Shown: positions 34,315 through 42,994, counted from the first letter of the stretch. The stretch is DNA of 64,000 nt from Bin87 sp965204395 (GCA_965204395.1 OZ241987.1:1674001-1738000); one strand, 5' to 3'. Numbers and translations: made by a program. Notes: generated by a model from the sequence alone, not told the origin.

Positions 34315-35403
34315 TTAGAATTCGCGGATCTGGGGGAGGACTTCTTTGCCGAAGAGTTCGATTTGGGCCGTGACGTCCTTGTGGTTCAGGCCGGGTTGCT
34401 GGAAGGCCAAGTCCACTACGCCGACGCCGCATTTGTCGTGGTACTCGCGCAGTTGCTCGGCGACGGTGTCGGGGCTGCCGACGAAGTTGAGCATGCGGAT
34501 GGTTCCGCCGGTGCGGGCGCGTGGAGTAGCGGCAGCCGCTTGGCCGGCGGAGCGGGCGGACTGCACGGCCTGGGACAGGGAACGGCCGATGAACGTGCCG
34601 CTGCCACCGCCGGCGGCCTCGACGCGGTCCCTGAGCCTGTACGCCTCGGCGTCGGTTTCGGCCAGGCAGATGCCGCCGCGGTACACGATGTCGTCCGGCG
34701 ACGGTTCCCAGCCGGCCTCGGCGCACCATTCGCGATACTTGCCAACGGTTATGGTCATGTCGTCGGGGTGATCGTAGGAGACGCCGAGGCTCAGGCGGTT
34801 TTGGGCAGCGTACTGGACGGTGTCGGGACTGCGGGTGGCCACGATGAGCGGCGGCAGGGGACGCTGCACGGGCTGAGGCCAAACGCAAACGGTGCGGTAC
34901 TGGTAGAAACGTCCTTCCCACGAGAATGGCTGGGGCTCGGATAGAGCCTTGAGCACCAAGTCCATAGCCTCGATTAGACGCTCGCGGCCTTCGGCAGGAT
35001 TTAGGTCGTAGACTTGGTCCTCGCCGGGGGTGCCGCGCATGAATGCGGCGATGAGGCGGCCGCCGGTCAGGTTGTCGAGCATCCCGATTTCCTCGGCGGC
35101 GCGGACGGGGTTGTTCAGGGGGAGTAGTTGGCCGAGCAGGGCGATACGGGCCGTTTTGCAGCGCTCGGCGACGGCGGCGGCCATGACTGCGGGATTGGGC
35201 GTGGTGCGGTTGCCGGAGTAGTGATGCTCAGAGAGGCTGATCCAGTCGAACCCGACATCTTCAGCCAGTTCGCACTCGGCCATGCCTTCCCGGTAGGAGC
35301 GCTGCGAGACCTCCGGGTCGTGGAACGCGGGCGGCACCGGCCAGCCGTCGGGAAACTTGTCCCGATCCGAGTAGCTCATGCAGCCGAAATAGGATGCCTT
35401 CAT
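34315..35403 (-). CDS. LLM class flavin-dependent (luciferase-like) oxidoreductase
   Basis: The 362-residue TIM-barrel protein of the bacterial luciferase superfamily includes ELAEDVGFDWISLSEHHYSG (with the family's HH), ALLGQLLPLNNPVRAAEEIG, MLDNLTGGRLIAAFMRGTPG, and the later QPVQRPLPPLIVATRSPDTV. Enzymes of this group use FMN or F420; the absence of a clear phosphate-binding choice leaves the cofactor open. They commonly act as monooxygenases on aromatic or alkyl compounds. The gene is single, minus strand, with its start ATG at 35403 and no obvious partner reductase in the window. Confidence 0.92.
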   Translation of the reverse strand: MKASYFGCMSYSDRDKFPDGWPVPPAFHDPEVSQRSYREGMAECELAEDVGFDWISLSEHHYSGNRTTPNPAVMAAAVAERCKTARIALLGQLLPLNNPVRAAEEIGMLDNLTGGRLIAAFMRGTPGEDQVYDLNPAEGRERLIEAMDLVLKALSEPQPFSWEGRFYQYRTVCVWPQPVQRPLPPLIVATRSPDTVQYAAQNRLSLGVSYDHPDDMTITVGKYREWCAEAGWEPSPDDIVYRGGICLAETDAEAYRLRDRVEAAGGGSGTFIGRSLSQAVQSARSAGQAAAATPRARTGGTIRMLNFVGSPDTVAEQLREYHDKCGVGVVDLAFQQPGLNHKDVTAQIELFGKEVLPQIREF

Positions 35404-35482
35404 GGATCCCCCACCGTGTTACCTGGGTATGCAGGATGGTAGGCGGGCGTGAAGGGGGTTGTCAACGTGAACTGGTCGGCTG

Positions 35483-35607
35483 CCAGGGCCTTTCCAAAGT
35501 CCCCATGCATCCCGCTCATGGTGAGCCTGTCGAACCACGAGCTCATCCTTCGACAGGCTCAGGATGAGCGGATGCAAGAAGATCACGTAACTTTGGAATG
35601 GCCCTGG
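35483..35607. repeat. Nested inverted repeat, MITE/REP-like
   Basis: The outer arms CCAGGGCCTTTCCAAAGT (35483-35500) and ACTTTGGAATGGCCCTGG (35590-35607) match at 17 of 18 positions. Inside is a second inverted repeat of 23 nt per arm (35512-35534 and 35549-35571, 21 of 23 matched) built on the common CTGTCGAA/TTCGACAG core. A third copy of CCAGGGCCTTTGGA follows at about 35616. No coding potential. Confidence 0.8.
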
Positions 35608-35659
35608 TTCGGCTACCAGGGCCTTTGGATGATCGGTCCAAGCCGGGTTGAGGGCACGG

Positions 35660-35992
35660 CTAGCGCGCAGGTGCGGGAAGGTCCCAGCGGAGGAATTTGT
35701 GGTAGCGGTCGCCGTCAATCCAGGGAAGGAGGTTGATGACGATGTCTTCAGGGTAGGGGACGTCCCTCTGGCGTCGGGCATTATCCAGGCAGTGGCGAAG
35801 GTTACCGAAGGTGGGGAGGCGCCAGCCGGCTTTGACAAAGCGCTCGATGACTTCGGCGGGTTCGGGAGGTTGGTCGGGGTCCCAGTGGTCGGAGACGGCT
35901 TCGGCGATGCGGCGGAGCTTGATGATGGCGAGTTCGGTGGCGAACCTGCGCTTGAGGGCGTTGATGCGACGACGGATTTGGGAAAGGGTCAT
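35660..35992 (-). CDS. Hypothetical protein, 110 residues
   Basis: Begins MTLSQIRRRINALKRRFATE, a strongly basic helix, then LAIIKLRRIAEAVSDHWDPD and a C-terminal part with several Trp (WRLPTFGNL, LPWIDGDRYHKFLRWDL). The composition and clean start support a real gene. It lies 72 nt downstream of a helix-turn-helix gene on the same strand, and the two probably form one transcription unit. No family is recognised. Confidence 0.5.
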   Translation of the reverse strand: MTLSQIRRRINALKRRFATELAIIKLRRIAEAVSDHWDPDQPPEPAEVIERFVKAGWRLPTFGNLRHCLDNARRQRDVPYPEDIVINLLPWIDGDRYHKFLRWDLPAPAR

Positions 35993-36064
35993 GGGATTAC
36001 CTCGGCGGGGGGAATTGTCATGGATGAAGGGGATGGGCAGGATTCGGAATCAGGCATGAGGGGG

Positions 36065-36610
36065 TCAGGAGGGTTGTTGGTGGAGGCCGATGGCGGTTTC
36101 GAGGCTGTCGAGGTCGGAGCGGAGGTTTTCGAGTTCGGCGGCGCGGAGGTTGAAGGACAGGGCGTAGTTGACGGCACGGAGACGGATGGCCGGGTCGGGA
36201 TTTTGCATGGCGTCGGCGAGGACGGAGACGCAGAGCGGGGTGAGTTCCAGGAGTTTCTGGCGGGCGATGTTGGCGGACTGACGGCGAAGTTCGGCGAGAC
36301 AGTTGCTGAAGGCGGGGTCGGTGAGCCAGCGGCGCAGAGTGGATTCGCCGACGTTGGCGGTGCGAGCGGCCTGGACGATGGTTGGGGAACCGGCGACGAT
36401 GGGAAGGGCGGCCTGCTGGCGAGGCGAAAGGGCGGAAAGATCGATTTCCCGCTCATTTCCGTTCATTTCCGCTAATTCAAGCAGGACCGATGGCGGGTCG
36501 TGGGGCTGAATGGGGGCTGCGGGAACGATTTTGGGGGTGATATTGGTGGTTTTGGCGAGCATTTGGGAGGGTTTGGGGGAGCGATGTTTACGGTGTTTGG
36601 ACGTGGGCAT
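36065..36610 (-). CDS. Helix-turn-helix protein (terminase-small-subunit-like or homeodomain-like)
   Basis: About 181 residues from ATG 36610. A basic, low-complexity N-terminus (PTSKHRKHRSPKPSQ) is followed by LSPRQQAALPIVAGSPTIVQ and AARTANVGESTLRRWLTDPA, a helix-turn-helix of the type in transposases and small terminase subunits. A long helical tail with Leu/Ala repeats (LRAVNYALSFNLRAAELENL) follows. It is bracketed by a palindromic repeat and the IS1182 copy, so it may be part of acquired DNA. Function unknown. Confidence 0.55.
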   Translation of the reverse strand: MPTSKHRKHRSPKPSQMLAKTTNITPKIVPAAPIQPHDPPSVLLELAEMNGNEREIDLSALSPRQQAALPIVAGSPTIVQAARTANVGESTLRRWLTDPAFSNCLAELRRQSANIARQKLLELTPLCVSVLADAMQNPDPAIRLRAVNYALSFNLRAAELENLRSDLDSLETAIGLHQQPS

Positions 36611-36829
36611 TGGATGGCTCGCGGCCTGGGTGGCGGTTGGATTTGGGGTATTGGTTAATATGGTACGGACAGGTGAAGGGTTAGGGAAATGGGGAAGTGT
36701 CATTGGCAGCGGGAAAAGGCAGCGAGGGGATTTCCTGGAGAATCGAACGGCCCTAGCAGCCCGTCCGAGAAATAGGTCAGCGAGATGGAGAAGGTATGAT
36801 GAAGGCAGTCCAGTTTTGGGGAGCCGGTG

Positions 36830-38181
36830 ATGAGCAAGACCTATCTGCCCTATGATCCTGACCAGCAATTGCTGCTGCCCGCAGCCCTGCGGGAGTGGCT
36901 GCCCGAGGATCACCTGGCCTACTTCATCTCAGACGTCGTTGACCAGTTGGACCTGTCTGAGATCACGGCCCGCTACGAGGGTGAGCGGAGGGGCGGCCCG
37001 CCCTACAATCCACGGATGATGGTGAAGGTGCTGCTGTACGCCTATTGCGTCGGGGTGCCGTCATCAAGGCGCATCGCCGCCAGGCTGCACGAGGACATCG
37101 CCTTCCGGGTGCTGGCGGCCAACAACACCCCCGACTTCCGCACCATCTCGGACTTTCGCAAGGACCATCTGGCGGTACTGTCCGGACTGTTTCTACAGGT
37201 GCTGGTGTTTTGCCAGCGGGCGGGGCTGGTGAAGTTGGGTCACGTGGCCTTGGACGGCACCAAGGTCAGGGCCAATGCGTCGAAACACCAGGCGATGAGT
37301 TATAAGCGCATGAAAGAGAAGGAAGCGCAGTTGCAGGGTGAGGTGGATGAGTTGCTGCGGTTGGCCCAGGAGGTGGACGAGGAGGAGGATCGGCGGTACG
37401 GGAAGGACAAGCGCGGTGATGAGTTGCCTGTGGAGTTGTCCTTTCGGGAGGGTCGGTTGGAGAGGATCCGGGAGGCGCTGGCAGCCTTGGAAGCCGAGGC
37501 TCAGGCCGCTGCGGAACAGGCTGAGGCTGAGGGCAAGGATCATCCTGGAGTGCCTGACGACAAGGCCCAGCGCAACTTCACCGATGTGGAGTCTCGGATC
37601 ATGCCCGCTGCTGGCGGGCGGGACTTCCTGCAAGCCTACAACTGCCAGGCGGTGGTGGACCATGAGCATCAGGTGATCATTGCGGCCAGAGCCACCAACC
37701 AGGCCTCGGACAAACAGCAGGCGGTGGTGATGATCGAGGAGACCATCGCCAATGTGGGCGTGGTACCCAGGGAAGTATCCGCCGACGCCGGATACTACTC
37801 GGCCCAAGCCGTGGCCGACTTGCAGGCCATGGGCACCGACCCTTTCATCGTGCCGGAAAAGACCCGCCACAGCCACCGACCGCCGCCCGCGCCCAGAGGA
37901 CGCATCCCCAAAGCTCTCTCCCCCAAGGACCGGATGCGCCGTCCGCCATAGGCGGACAGACCAAGCGGGGTCGCCAGAGGTACGCGTTGCGCATGCAGAC
38001 GGTGGAGCCGGTATTCGGACAGATCAAGCAGGGTAGAGGCTTCCGGCAGTTCCTGCTGCGGGGATTGGAGCAGGTCCAGGGCGAGTGGTCGCTGATCTGC
38101 ACCGGCCACAACCTGCTGAAGCTCTTCCGCCACTGCCACCCGTTGGGCAATACCACATCGCCAAGCCCGCTGACCTTATGA
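36830..38181 (+). pseudogene. IS1182 transposase, copy 2 (interrupted only by the 17-nt palindrome)
   Basis: The frame from ATG 36830 runs unbroken for 373 codons: the N-terminal domain (PPYNPRMMVKVLLYAYCVG), LDGTKVRANASKHQAMSY (first Asp), a Glu/Arg coiled coil, QAYNCQAVVDHEHQVIIAA and EVSADAGYYSAQAV (second Asp). It stops at TAG inside the palindrome at 37941-37957. The last 65 codons (MQTVEPVFGQIKQGRGFRQF, with the final Glu) follow in another frame. Taking out exactly the 17 palindrome bases gives ...KDRMR-QTKRGRQRYALRMQ... in one frame, about 445 residues, the usual family length. Without such removal the protein lacks its third catalytic residue. Confidence 0.87.
37941..37957. repeat. 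17-nt palindrome GTCCGCC-ATA-GGCGGAC in IS1182 copy 2
   Basis: It is identical to the palindrome in copy 1 and at the same codon, so it was present before the two copies separated, or it was placed there twice. Confidence 0.9.
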
Positions 38182-38317
38182 ACCCTCCCCCTGACACGCT
38201 CCCATCAACACTGGAACCTAATCCTCAGACGGGCTGCTAGTTGGTTGTGTTCCGCTTTATGGTTTGATTGCATGGATGTACAGGATAGACAGGATGGTAC
38301 TGATTGGGATTTCCTAG

Positions 38318-38337
38318 ATTCCGGCTTTCGCCGGAAT
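38318..38337. repeat. REP-like palindrome ATTCCGGC-TTTC-GCCGGAAT
   Basis: 8-nt arms and a 4-nt loop, followed by GAC as in the widespread 'CCGGCxxTCGCCGGAATGAC' intergenic repeats. It lies upstream of the gene starting at 38431. Confidence 0.8.
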
Positions 38338-38430
38338 GACAGTTGGACGCAGAAATGGCCCAGCAAGTCTGAACAGTTACGCTTGTTGAGCCGTCTTGAC
38401 AGAAGGCAGGGCAACGGGCATCGTTATGGC

Positions 38431-39684
38431 ATGCGCGCTCTACTGGCCGGCATCTCCGGCGTCAACAAGGATGTCGTTGTCGCCAACCTGCTGGACCGGC
38501 TGCGGGCTAACGGCGACATTGGCGGCGCCACCGGTACACACGGGTACCCTGATCCGCAGGGCGGTCCGGATCCGCGAGAACTGTTCACCGCCAGCGTGGA
38601 GGACGTTTTCGCCCAGCAGGGTGACGATCTGGCCAGCACCCTGGCAGCATTCCGGCCACGGTACCAATTGGGAGCCTGGCAACGGGCCGGCCTATCCATC
38701 GCAGAGCAGATGGAGGACCTGGACCCGCGCCACAGCCTGCTGTCCACGCACCTGACCTATTACACCAGCGGCCGGCAGTTTTCGCTGATCGACATCCCGA
38801 CCATCCGGCGGTGGCGGCCCGACTGCATCATCACGCTGGTGGACGACATGCTGGACATACGGGCGGCGCTGGCGCGTCGGGACGCCGAGCAACACACCAA
38901 TTTCCAGCTCAGGCTGCGGGAGATCCTGGCCTGGCGGTCGGCGGAAATTGCGATGGCAGATCTGCTGGCCCGCAACCTGTACGAGCGGCGGGACATTCCC
39001 CATTACGTGGTGGGCGTCAAGCATCCGGCGGAGATGCTGTACCGGCTGATCTTCCACCGCCGGCGGTATCCGGTGGTGTACTCCAGTTTTCCGATCACCG
39101 CCATTCGGTACGACGCCGACCGGCGTGCCAGCATTGACGGGATCCGTGGAGAACTCCATCGGCGTTTCATCGTGTTTGACCCGCTGACGCTGGACGAGGG
39201 GACTCCGCAGGTATTCGACAAGGCACGGGCGGCGTGCGCCGACGGCGTAACGGAGATCATCATCACCGCCGACGAGGCGCGGTGGCCGCTGGGCAACGCC
39301 GGCACGCTAAAGGACGGGCTGCCGTCGGATTTTCCAATGACCCTGGATCCGCGGGAGGCGCTGGAAGTGTGGGACGACATGGAAAACCAGGTGCGCCACC
39401 GGGACCTGACGATGGTGGAGCAGGCCCAATGCGTGGCGGCGTACCGGATCACCATGGGCGGCCGGTTGTCCACGGGGATGTACTCGGAGTTGATGTACGC
39501 GTCGCATACCGCGGAGCCGGCGCGGCCGGTGCTGATGTACGCCGACCCGGAGGACGGTGGGCTGGACCATCCCTTCCTGCGGAACTTCAACCACCGGACG
39601 TACTATGCCACCGAGGAGTGGTTCGACGCCATCGCCAACATCGTGCCGGCAGCGCAGGACGATCCGCAACGGCCCTTGTTTTAG
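38431..39684 (+). CDS. P-loop-like protein with degenerate Walker A, function unknown
   Basis: About 417 residues from ATG 38431. The N-terminus MRALLAGISGVNKDVVVANL has the shape of an adenylate-kinase-type P-loop (GxxGxxKxx) but with N-K-D where G-K-S/T is usual. It continues with SLIDIPTIRRWRPDCIITLV, which resembles the beta strand carrying a Walker B-like Asp, and EIAMADLLARNLYERRDIPH. The C-terminal half contains RFIVFDPLTLDEGTPQVFDK and ends NHRTYYATEEWFDAIANIVP. The overall look is that of a nucleotide kinase relative whose nucleotide-binding site may be altered. Upstream sequence in the frame is repeat-derived, so ATG 38431 is preferred. It is transcribed alone. Confidence 0.6.
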   Translation: MRALLAGISGVNKDVVVANLLDRLRANGDIGGATGTHGYPDPQGGPDPRELFTASVEDVFAQQGDDLASTLAAFRPRYQLGAWQRAGLSIAEQMEDLDPRHSLLSTHLTYYTSGRQFSLIDIPTIRRWRPDCIITLVDDMLDIRAALARRDAEQHTNFQLRLREILAWRSAEIAMADLLARNLYERRDIPHYVVGVKHPAEMLYRLIFHRRRYPVVYSSFPITAIRYDADRRASIDGIRGELHRRFIVFDPLTLDEGTPQVFDKARAACADGVTEIIITADEARWPLGNAGTLKDGLPSDFPMTLDPREALEVWDDMENQVRHRDLTMVEQAQCVAAYRITMGGRLSTGMYSELMYASHTAEPARPVLMYADPEDGGLDHPFLRNFNHRTYYATEEWFDAIANIVPAAQDDPQRPLF

Positions 39685-39883
39685 GTCGGATGGGCTATCA
39701 ATCCGAAGCATTCCGACAATTGAGGGGCACAGCTTACGGCACTCCGGGGGACCGTAACTGATAAAATACAAACCGGATTCTGCGCCAGGTTTGCATTTAT
39801 GCCAGATTTCGGTTAAAACCGGCACACGAATTTTGATTCATTTGTAGAAATGTTTCGACAATTCCGGTGGACGAGGCGGGGCT

Positions 39884-41149
39884 ATGAAGTCGGTGAGGTC
39901 ACTGGTTTTGAATTTCTTGCCATCGATGATCGGCGTAGCGTTGTTGGTGGCCGTGGCGGGGATGGCGTGCCTTGGCGCGCAGGACGCCACGGCGTCGATG
40001 GATGACGATAAGCGCTCGCGTTCGGCAAACTCCGCAAACATCGCCGACGGTGGCAAGGAAGACCCGGGGATCTCCGACGGTGAGGTACTTTTCGGACAGA
40101 CGGCAGTTTTCAGCGGCCCATCCAAGGCACTGGGCCAGGGGATGCGCCTGGGCATCGAGGCGGCGTTCCACGAGGCCAACCAGGCCGGAGGCGTTCACGG
40201 CCGGGAGTTGAAACTCAAAACCATGGACGACTCTTACGAAACCGACTACGCGTTTCACACCACGAAATGGCTCATCGAGAAAGTCGGGGTTTTCGCCCTG
40301 ATCGGAGCGGTGGGGACACCCACGACGGAGGTCTCGTCCCCGTTGGCCCATGATGCCGGGGTGCCTTTCCTGGCGCCCTTTACCGGAGCGGAATTTCTGC
40401 GCGACCCGGCATTGGACAATGTGGTGAACCTCCGCGCCTCGTATTACCAGGAAACGGAGGAAATGATCGCCCGCCTGACCGAGGATCTGGGAATCACCCG
40501 GGTGGCGGTGTTCTACCAGGACGACTCCTTCGGGAAGAGCGGGCTGGAGGGCGTGAGGCAAGCGCTGGCACGTCGAGTTCTGGAGCCGGTCGGAGCGTGG
40601 CATTACCAACGGAACTCGGGCGCGGTCCGGCAAGCAGCGTCCGGCATCATCGAGGCCAACCCCGAAGCGGTGGTCATGATCGGCACCGAGGATGCGGTCG
40701 CCACGGCGATTGAGTTAGTACGCAACCAAATAAATCCGGTGTTCGTCACAATGTCCTTCGTGGGGGGCGTCGCCTTCTCAGACGCCCTGGGAGAAGACGG
40801 GCACGGCGTGTACGTTACGCAGATAGTACCCTTCCCTGAAGACGCCAGTATTCCGGTGGTCGCCAGGTACCAGGCCGCGCTGTCCGCTTACAATCCCCAG
40901 GCGGAACCGGGGTTTGTTTCGCTGGAGGGATACTTGGCCGGCCGCCTGGCAATCTTTGGCCTCGAAACCTGCGGGCGCGATCTCAGCCGCGAATGCTTCA
41001 TCGACGCGCTGCATGATTCGGAGGTCATAGACATCGACGGTTTTCGTCTCAAATACGGCCACGACGACAACCAGGGTTCGGACGAGGTTTTTCTGACCGT
41101 GATCGGCGCCGATGGAAAGTACCGCCAGGTGGAAATGATGTCGCGGTAG
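39884..41149 (+). CDS. ABC transporter substrate-binding lipoprotein, branched-chain amino acid type
   Basis: The 421-residue protein has a lipoprotein signal (IGVALLVAVAGMACLG, Cys near 31) and a type I periplasmic-binding fold of the Peripla_BP_6/LivJ group: LFGQTAVFSGPSKALGQGMR (about 69-88), GVHGRELKLKTMDDSYETD, and FALIGAVGTPTTEVSSPLAH. No permease or ATPase genes are adjacent, so either the transporter genes lie elsewhere or the protein serves as a sensor-type binding protein. Stand-alone copies are common in Chloroflexota, which is an inference from general knowledge of the group. The ligand is unknown. Confidence 0.9.
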   Translation: MKSVRSLVLNFLPSMIGVALLVAVAGMACLGAQDATASMDDDKRSRSANSANIADGGKEDPGISDGEVLFGQTAVFSGPSKALGQGMRLGIEAAFHEANQAGGVHGRELKLKTMDDSYETDYAFHTTKWLIEKVGVFALIGAVGTPTTEVSSPLAHDAGVPFLAPFTGAEFLRDPALDNVVNLRASYYQETEEMIARLTEDLGITRVAVFYQDDSFGKSGLEGVRQALARRVLEPVGAWHYQRNSGAVRQAASGIIEANPEAVVMIGTEDAVATAIELVRNQINPVFVTMSFVGGVAFSDALGEDGHGVYVTQIVPFPEDASIPVVARYQAALSAYNPQAEPGFVSLEGYLAGRLAIFGLETCGRDLSRECFIDALHDSEVIDIDGFRLKYGHDDNQGSDEVFLTVIGADGKYRQVEMMSR

Positions 41150-41260
41150 CGTGGATTCCTCCCGGTCAAGAACAGAAAACGGATTCATTTGACGGCAATG
41201 CCTCCGTTTGCGTAGAATCGACGTATCACCCCAACCCCCCCACGAGGAGGTTATTCAAAT

Positions 41261-41617
41261 ATGCCCATCACCCAGAACGGCGTGGAACTCACCGTAGAGA
41301 TTTCGGAGAAGGCCGCCGAGAAAATCAGATATTTTGCCGAGAAAGAGGGGATCACCGACAACGTCGGACTTCGGGTCGCGGTCAAGGGCGGTGGTTGCTC
41401 CGGGCTTACCTACGACCTCAACATCACTGACCAGGAGCGCGAGTCGGACAAGATCGTCGAGCAATACGGCGTGAAGGTCATGGTGGACAAGAAGTCTTAC
41501 ATCTACCTGGTCGGCACGCAGTTGGACTTCTCAGATGGACTGAACGGCAAGGGCTTCGTCTTTGAGAATCCCAACGCCAAGAAGGCCTGCGGCTGCGGCA
41601 CCTCGTTTGCCGTCTGA
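41261..41617 (+). CDS. A-type iron-sulfur carrier (IscA/ErpA/SufA family)
   Basis: The 118-residue protein has KGGGCSGLTYDLNITD (first cysteine, near residue 47) and the C-terminal pair KKACGCGTSFAV, the three conserved cysteines of A-type carriers. These proteins hand iron-sulfur clusters to target enzymes. ATG 41261 is preceded by GAGGAGG-like sequence (CCACGAGGAGGTTATTCAAAT). The next gene is ygfZ; the two act together in 4Fe-4S protein maturation in other bacteria, so the pairing is functionally sensible. Clients in the window include the four-cluster ActB-type subunit. Confidence 0.95.
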   Translation: MPITQNGVELTVEISEKAAEKIRYFAEKEGITDNVGLRVAVKGGGCSGLTYDLNITDQERESDKIVEQYGVKVMVDKKSYIYLVGTQLDFSDGLNGKGFVFENPNAKKACGCGTSFAV

Positions 41618-41644
41618 CACACGACTCGACATTCAAGGAACGGC

Positions 41645-41672
41645 GTAGGGGCGGGTTTGAAACCCGCCCCTA
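41645..41672. repeat. Intergenic palindrome TAGGGGCGGGTTT / AAACCCGCCCCTA
   Basis: 13-nt arms, located in the gap between the A-type carrier and ygfZ. It belongs to the TAGGGGCG intergenic family. Confidence 0.85.
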
Positions 41673-41690
41673 ACAATTGTGAGGTCCCTG

Positions 41691-42719
41691 ATGGCTACCA
41701 CCGCTTCGATTAATGCTCATACCGCCGAAGAGTTTCGCGCCGCCACCGAGAGGGCAGCGGTGTTTCCCAGCAACGGAGGTCGCCTGAGGCTGACCGGGGA
41801 GGACGCGCGGGATCTGCTGAACCGCCTGTCCACCAACCTGATCGATCCGGACGGCGAGGCCGGCGAGGTTGCGGTCACGGTGCTCACCAGCGACCGGGGG
41901 AGGATCGTTGACCTGGTGTACGTGGTCCACTGCGGCGACCACCAGTTGATGATCACCAGCCCGGGCCAGCAGCAGGCGGTGATCGACTTCCTGGACAAGT
42001 ACACCATCATGGAGGACCTGGAGGTTGAGGACGTAACGGGCGACACGGTGATGCTGACGGTGACGGGCCCGGAGGCCAGTGAAATCCTGGAGCGCGCTCA
42101 ACCGGCGGCCGACCTGCAGGTGGCGCTGCCGGTGAACCCGGATGATCCTCAGCGCCCACCCGTTCACCGACTGGTCTTTTCCGACCCGGATACGGCGGAC
42201 CGCGCCGCCGCGGCCCTGCAAGCTGCCGGCGCGGTTGCGATCAGTTCGGAAACCGCCGAAACGTTGCGGATCGCCAATGGGCAGCCGGCCTACGGATCAG
42301 AAATGAGCGACACCTACAACCCGCTGGAAGCCGGGCTGATTGGCGCGATCGACTTCCATAAGGGCTGCTACATCGGGCAGGAGGTCATCGCGCGGCTGGA
42401 TACCTACCACAAGGTGCAGAAGTACATGGTGACGCTGCGGTTCGAAACGGACGGCGGTGATTCTACAGAGTCGGCGTCGGCGCTGCCGGGCGCGCGGCTG
42501 AACGACGATGCGGGCGACGCGATGGGTCTGGTGACGTCGGCGACGGTCGTACCGACGGCGGACGGCGTTGGCCTGATCGGGTTGGGGTACGTGCGCACGC
42601 GCGCCGTGGAAATAGGCGGGCGGCTCAGCGTGGCGTCGGACGATGTGGACGGAGTCACGGCTGTGATCACCGCGCAGCCGCTGTTGTTCGGGGGCGAGAA
42701 GCCGGGGCTGGGCGGGTAG
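41691..42719 (+). CDS. ygfZ: YgfZ/GcvT-like folate-binding Fe-S maturation protein
   Basis: About 342 residues from ATG 41691, chosen over GTG 41679 because GAGG precedes it at good spacing. The aminomethyltransferase fold is visible in LRLTGEDARDLLNRLSTNLI, and the YgfZ hallmark K-G-C-Y-x-G-Q-E is present in DFHKGCYIGQEVIARLDTYH (about residue 228). YgfZ uses tetrahydrofolate and this Cys to help assemble or repair iron-sulfur enzymes. It follows the A-type carrier on the same strand. The C-terminal barrel (about 245-335) is complete. Confidence 0.93.
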   Translation: MATTASINAHTAEEFRAATERAAVFPSNGGRLRLTGEDARDLLNRLSTNLIDPDGEAGEVAVTVLTSDRGRIVDLVYVVHCGDHQLMITSPGQQQAVIDFLDKYTIMEDLEVEDVTGDTVMLTVTGPEASEILERAQPAADLQVALPVNPDDPQRPPVHRLVFSDPDTADRAAAALQAAGAVAISSETAETLRIANGQPAYGSEMSDTYNPLEAGLIGAIDFHKGCYIGQEVIARLDTYHKVQKYMVTLRFETDGGDSTESASALPGARLNDDAGDAMGLVTSATVVPTADGVGLIGLGYVRTRAVEIGGRLSVASDDVDGVTAVITAQPLLFGGEKPGLGG

Positions 42720-42733
42720 CAAAGGACAACGAA

Positions 42734-42994
42734 ATGCTCAGGACAATCAGGGCAAAGTTCAAAGATGGCGTGCTGGTGCCGCTGGAGCCGGTGGAGTTCG
42801 GAGAGGGGGATGAAATCCTGATCAGCTTTGACGAAGCGTACAACCTCTCACCGGAGGAACGCCTCGAAATATCCATGGCCTCCGCCGGCGGCTGGGTTGG
42901 CAGCGTTGACGCCGACAAGCTGATCCGGGATATCTACACCTCTCGCCACAGGGGCTTCGACTGTGACTGCATATACTGCGCGCCCGAGGGGTGA
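42734..42994 (+). CDS. AF2212-like (DUF104) antitoxin
   Basis: The 86-residue protein opens with RAKFKDGVLVPLEPVEFGEG, the signature of DUF104/AF2212-like antitoxins, and continues with an acidic helix (NLSPEERLEISMASAGGWVG). It ends GFDCDCIYCAPEG. The gene is 14 nt after ygfZ and overlaps the following PIN-domain gene, as usual for such pairs. It is expected to bind and silence that toxin. Confidence 0.8.
   Translation: MLRTIRAKFKDGVLVPLEPVEFGEGDEILISFDEAYNLSPEERLEISMASAGGWVGSVDADKLIRDIYTSRHRGFDCDCIYCAPEG

Larger units (their letters stand above)
36753..38240 (+). mobile_element. IS1182 family element, copy 2
   Basis: The ends CTAGCAGCCCGTCCGAG and CTCAGACGGGCTGCTAG are near-perfect inverted repeats, with CTAG as probable target duplication. 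Length 1488 nt. It is closely related to copy 1 but differs at many silent positions, so the two have been separate for some time. Confidence 0.88.

Noticed and set aside
35483..35607. CRISPR-like repeat cluster
   Set aside because: The repeats are inverted and nested, not direct with even spacers; no cas genes are present.
37941..37957. Palindrome as a T4 gene-60-type translational bypass element
   Set aside because: No matching take-off and landing codons flank the 17 bases in IS1182, and net length changes differ between sites (17-like at some, +1 modulo 3 at 24699 and 25055, in frame at 25401), so one bypass rule does not fit.
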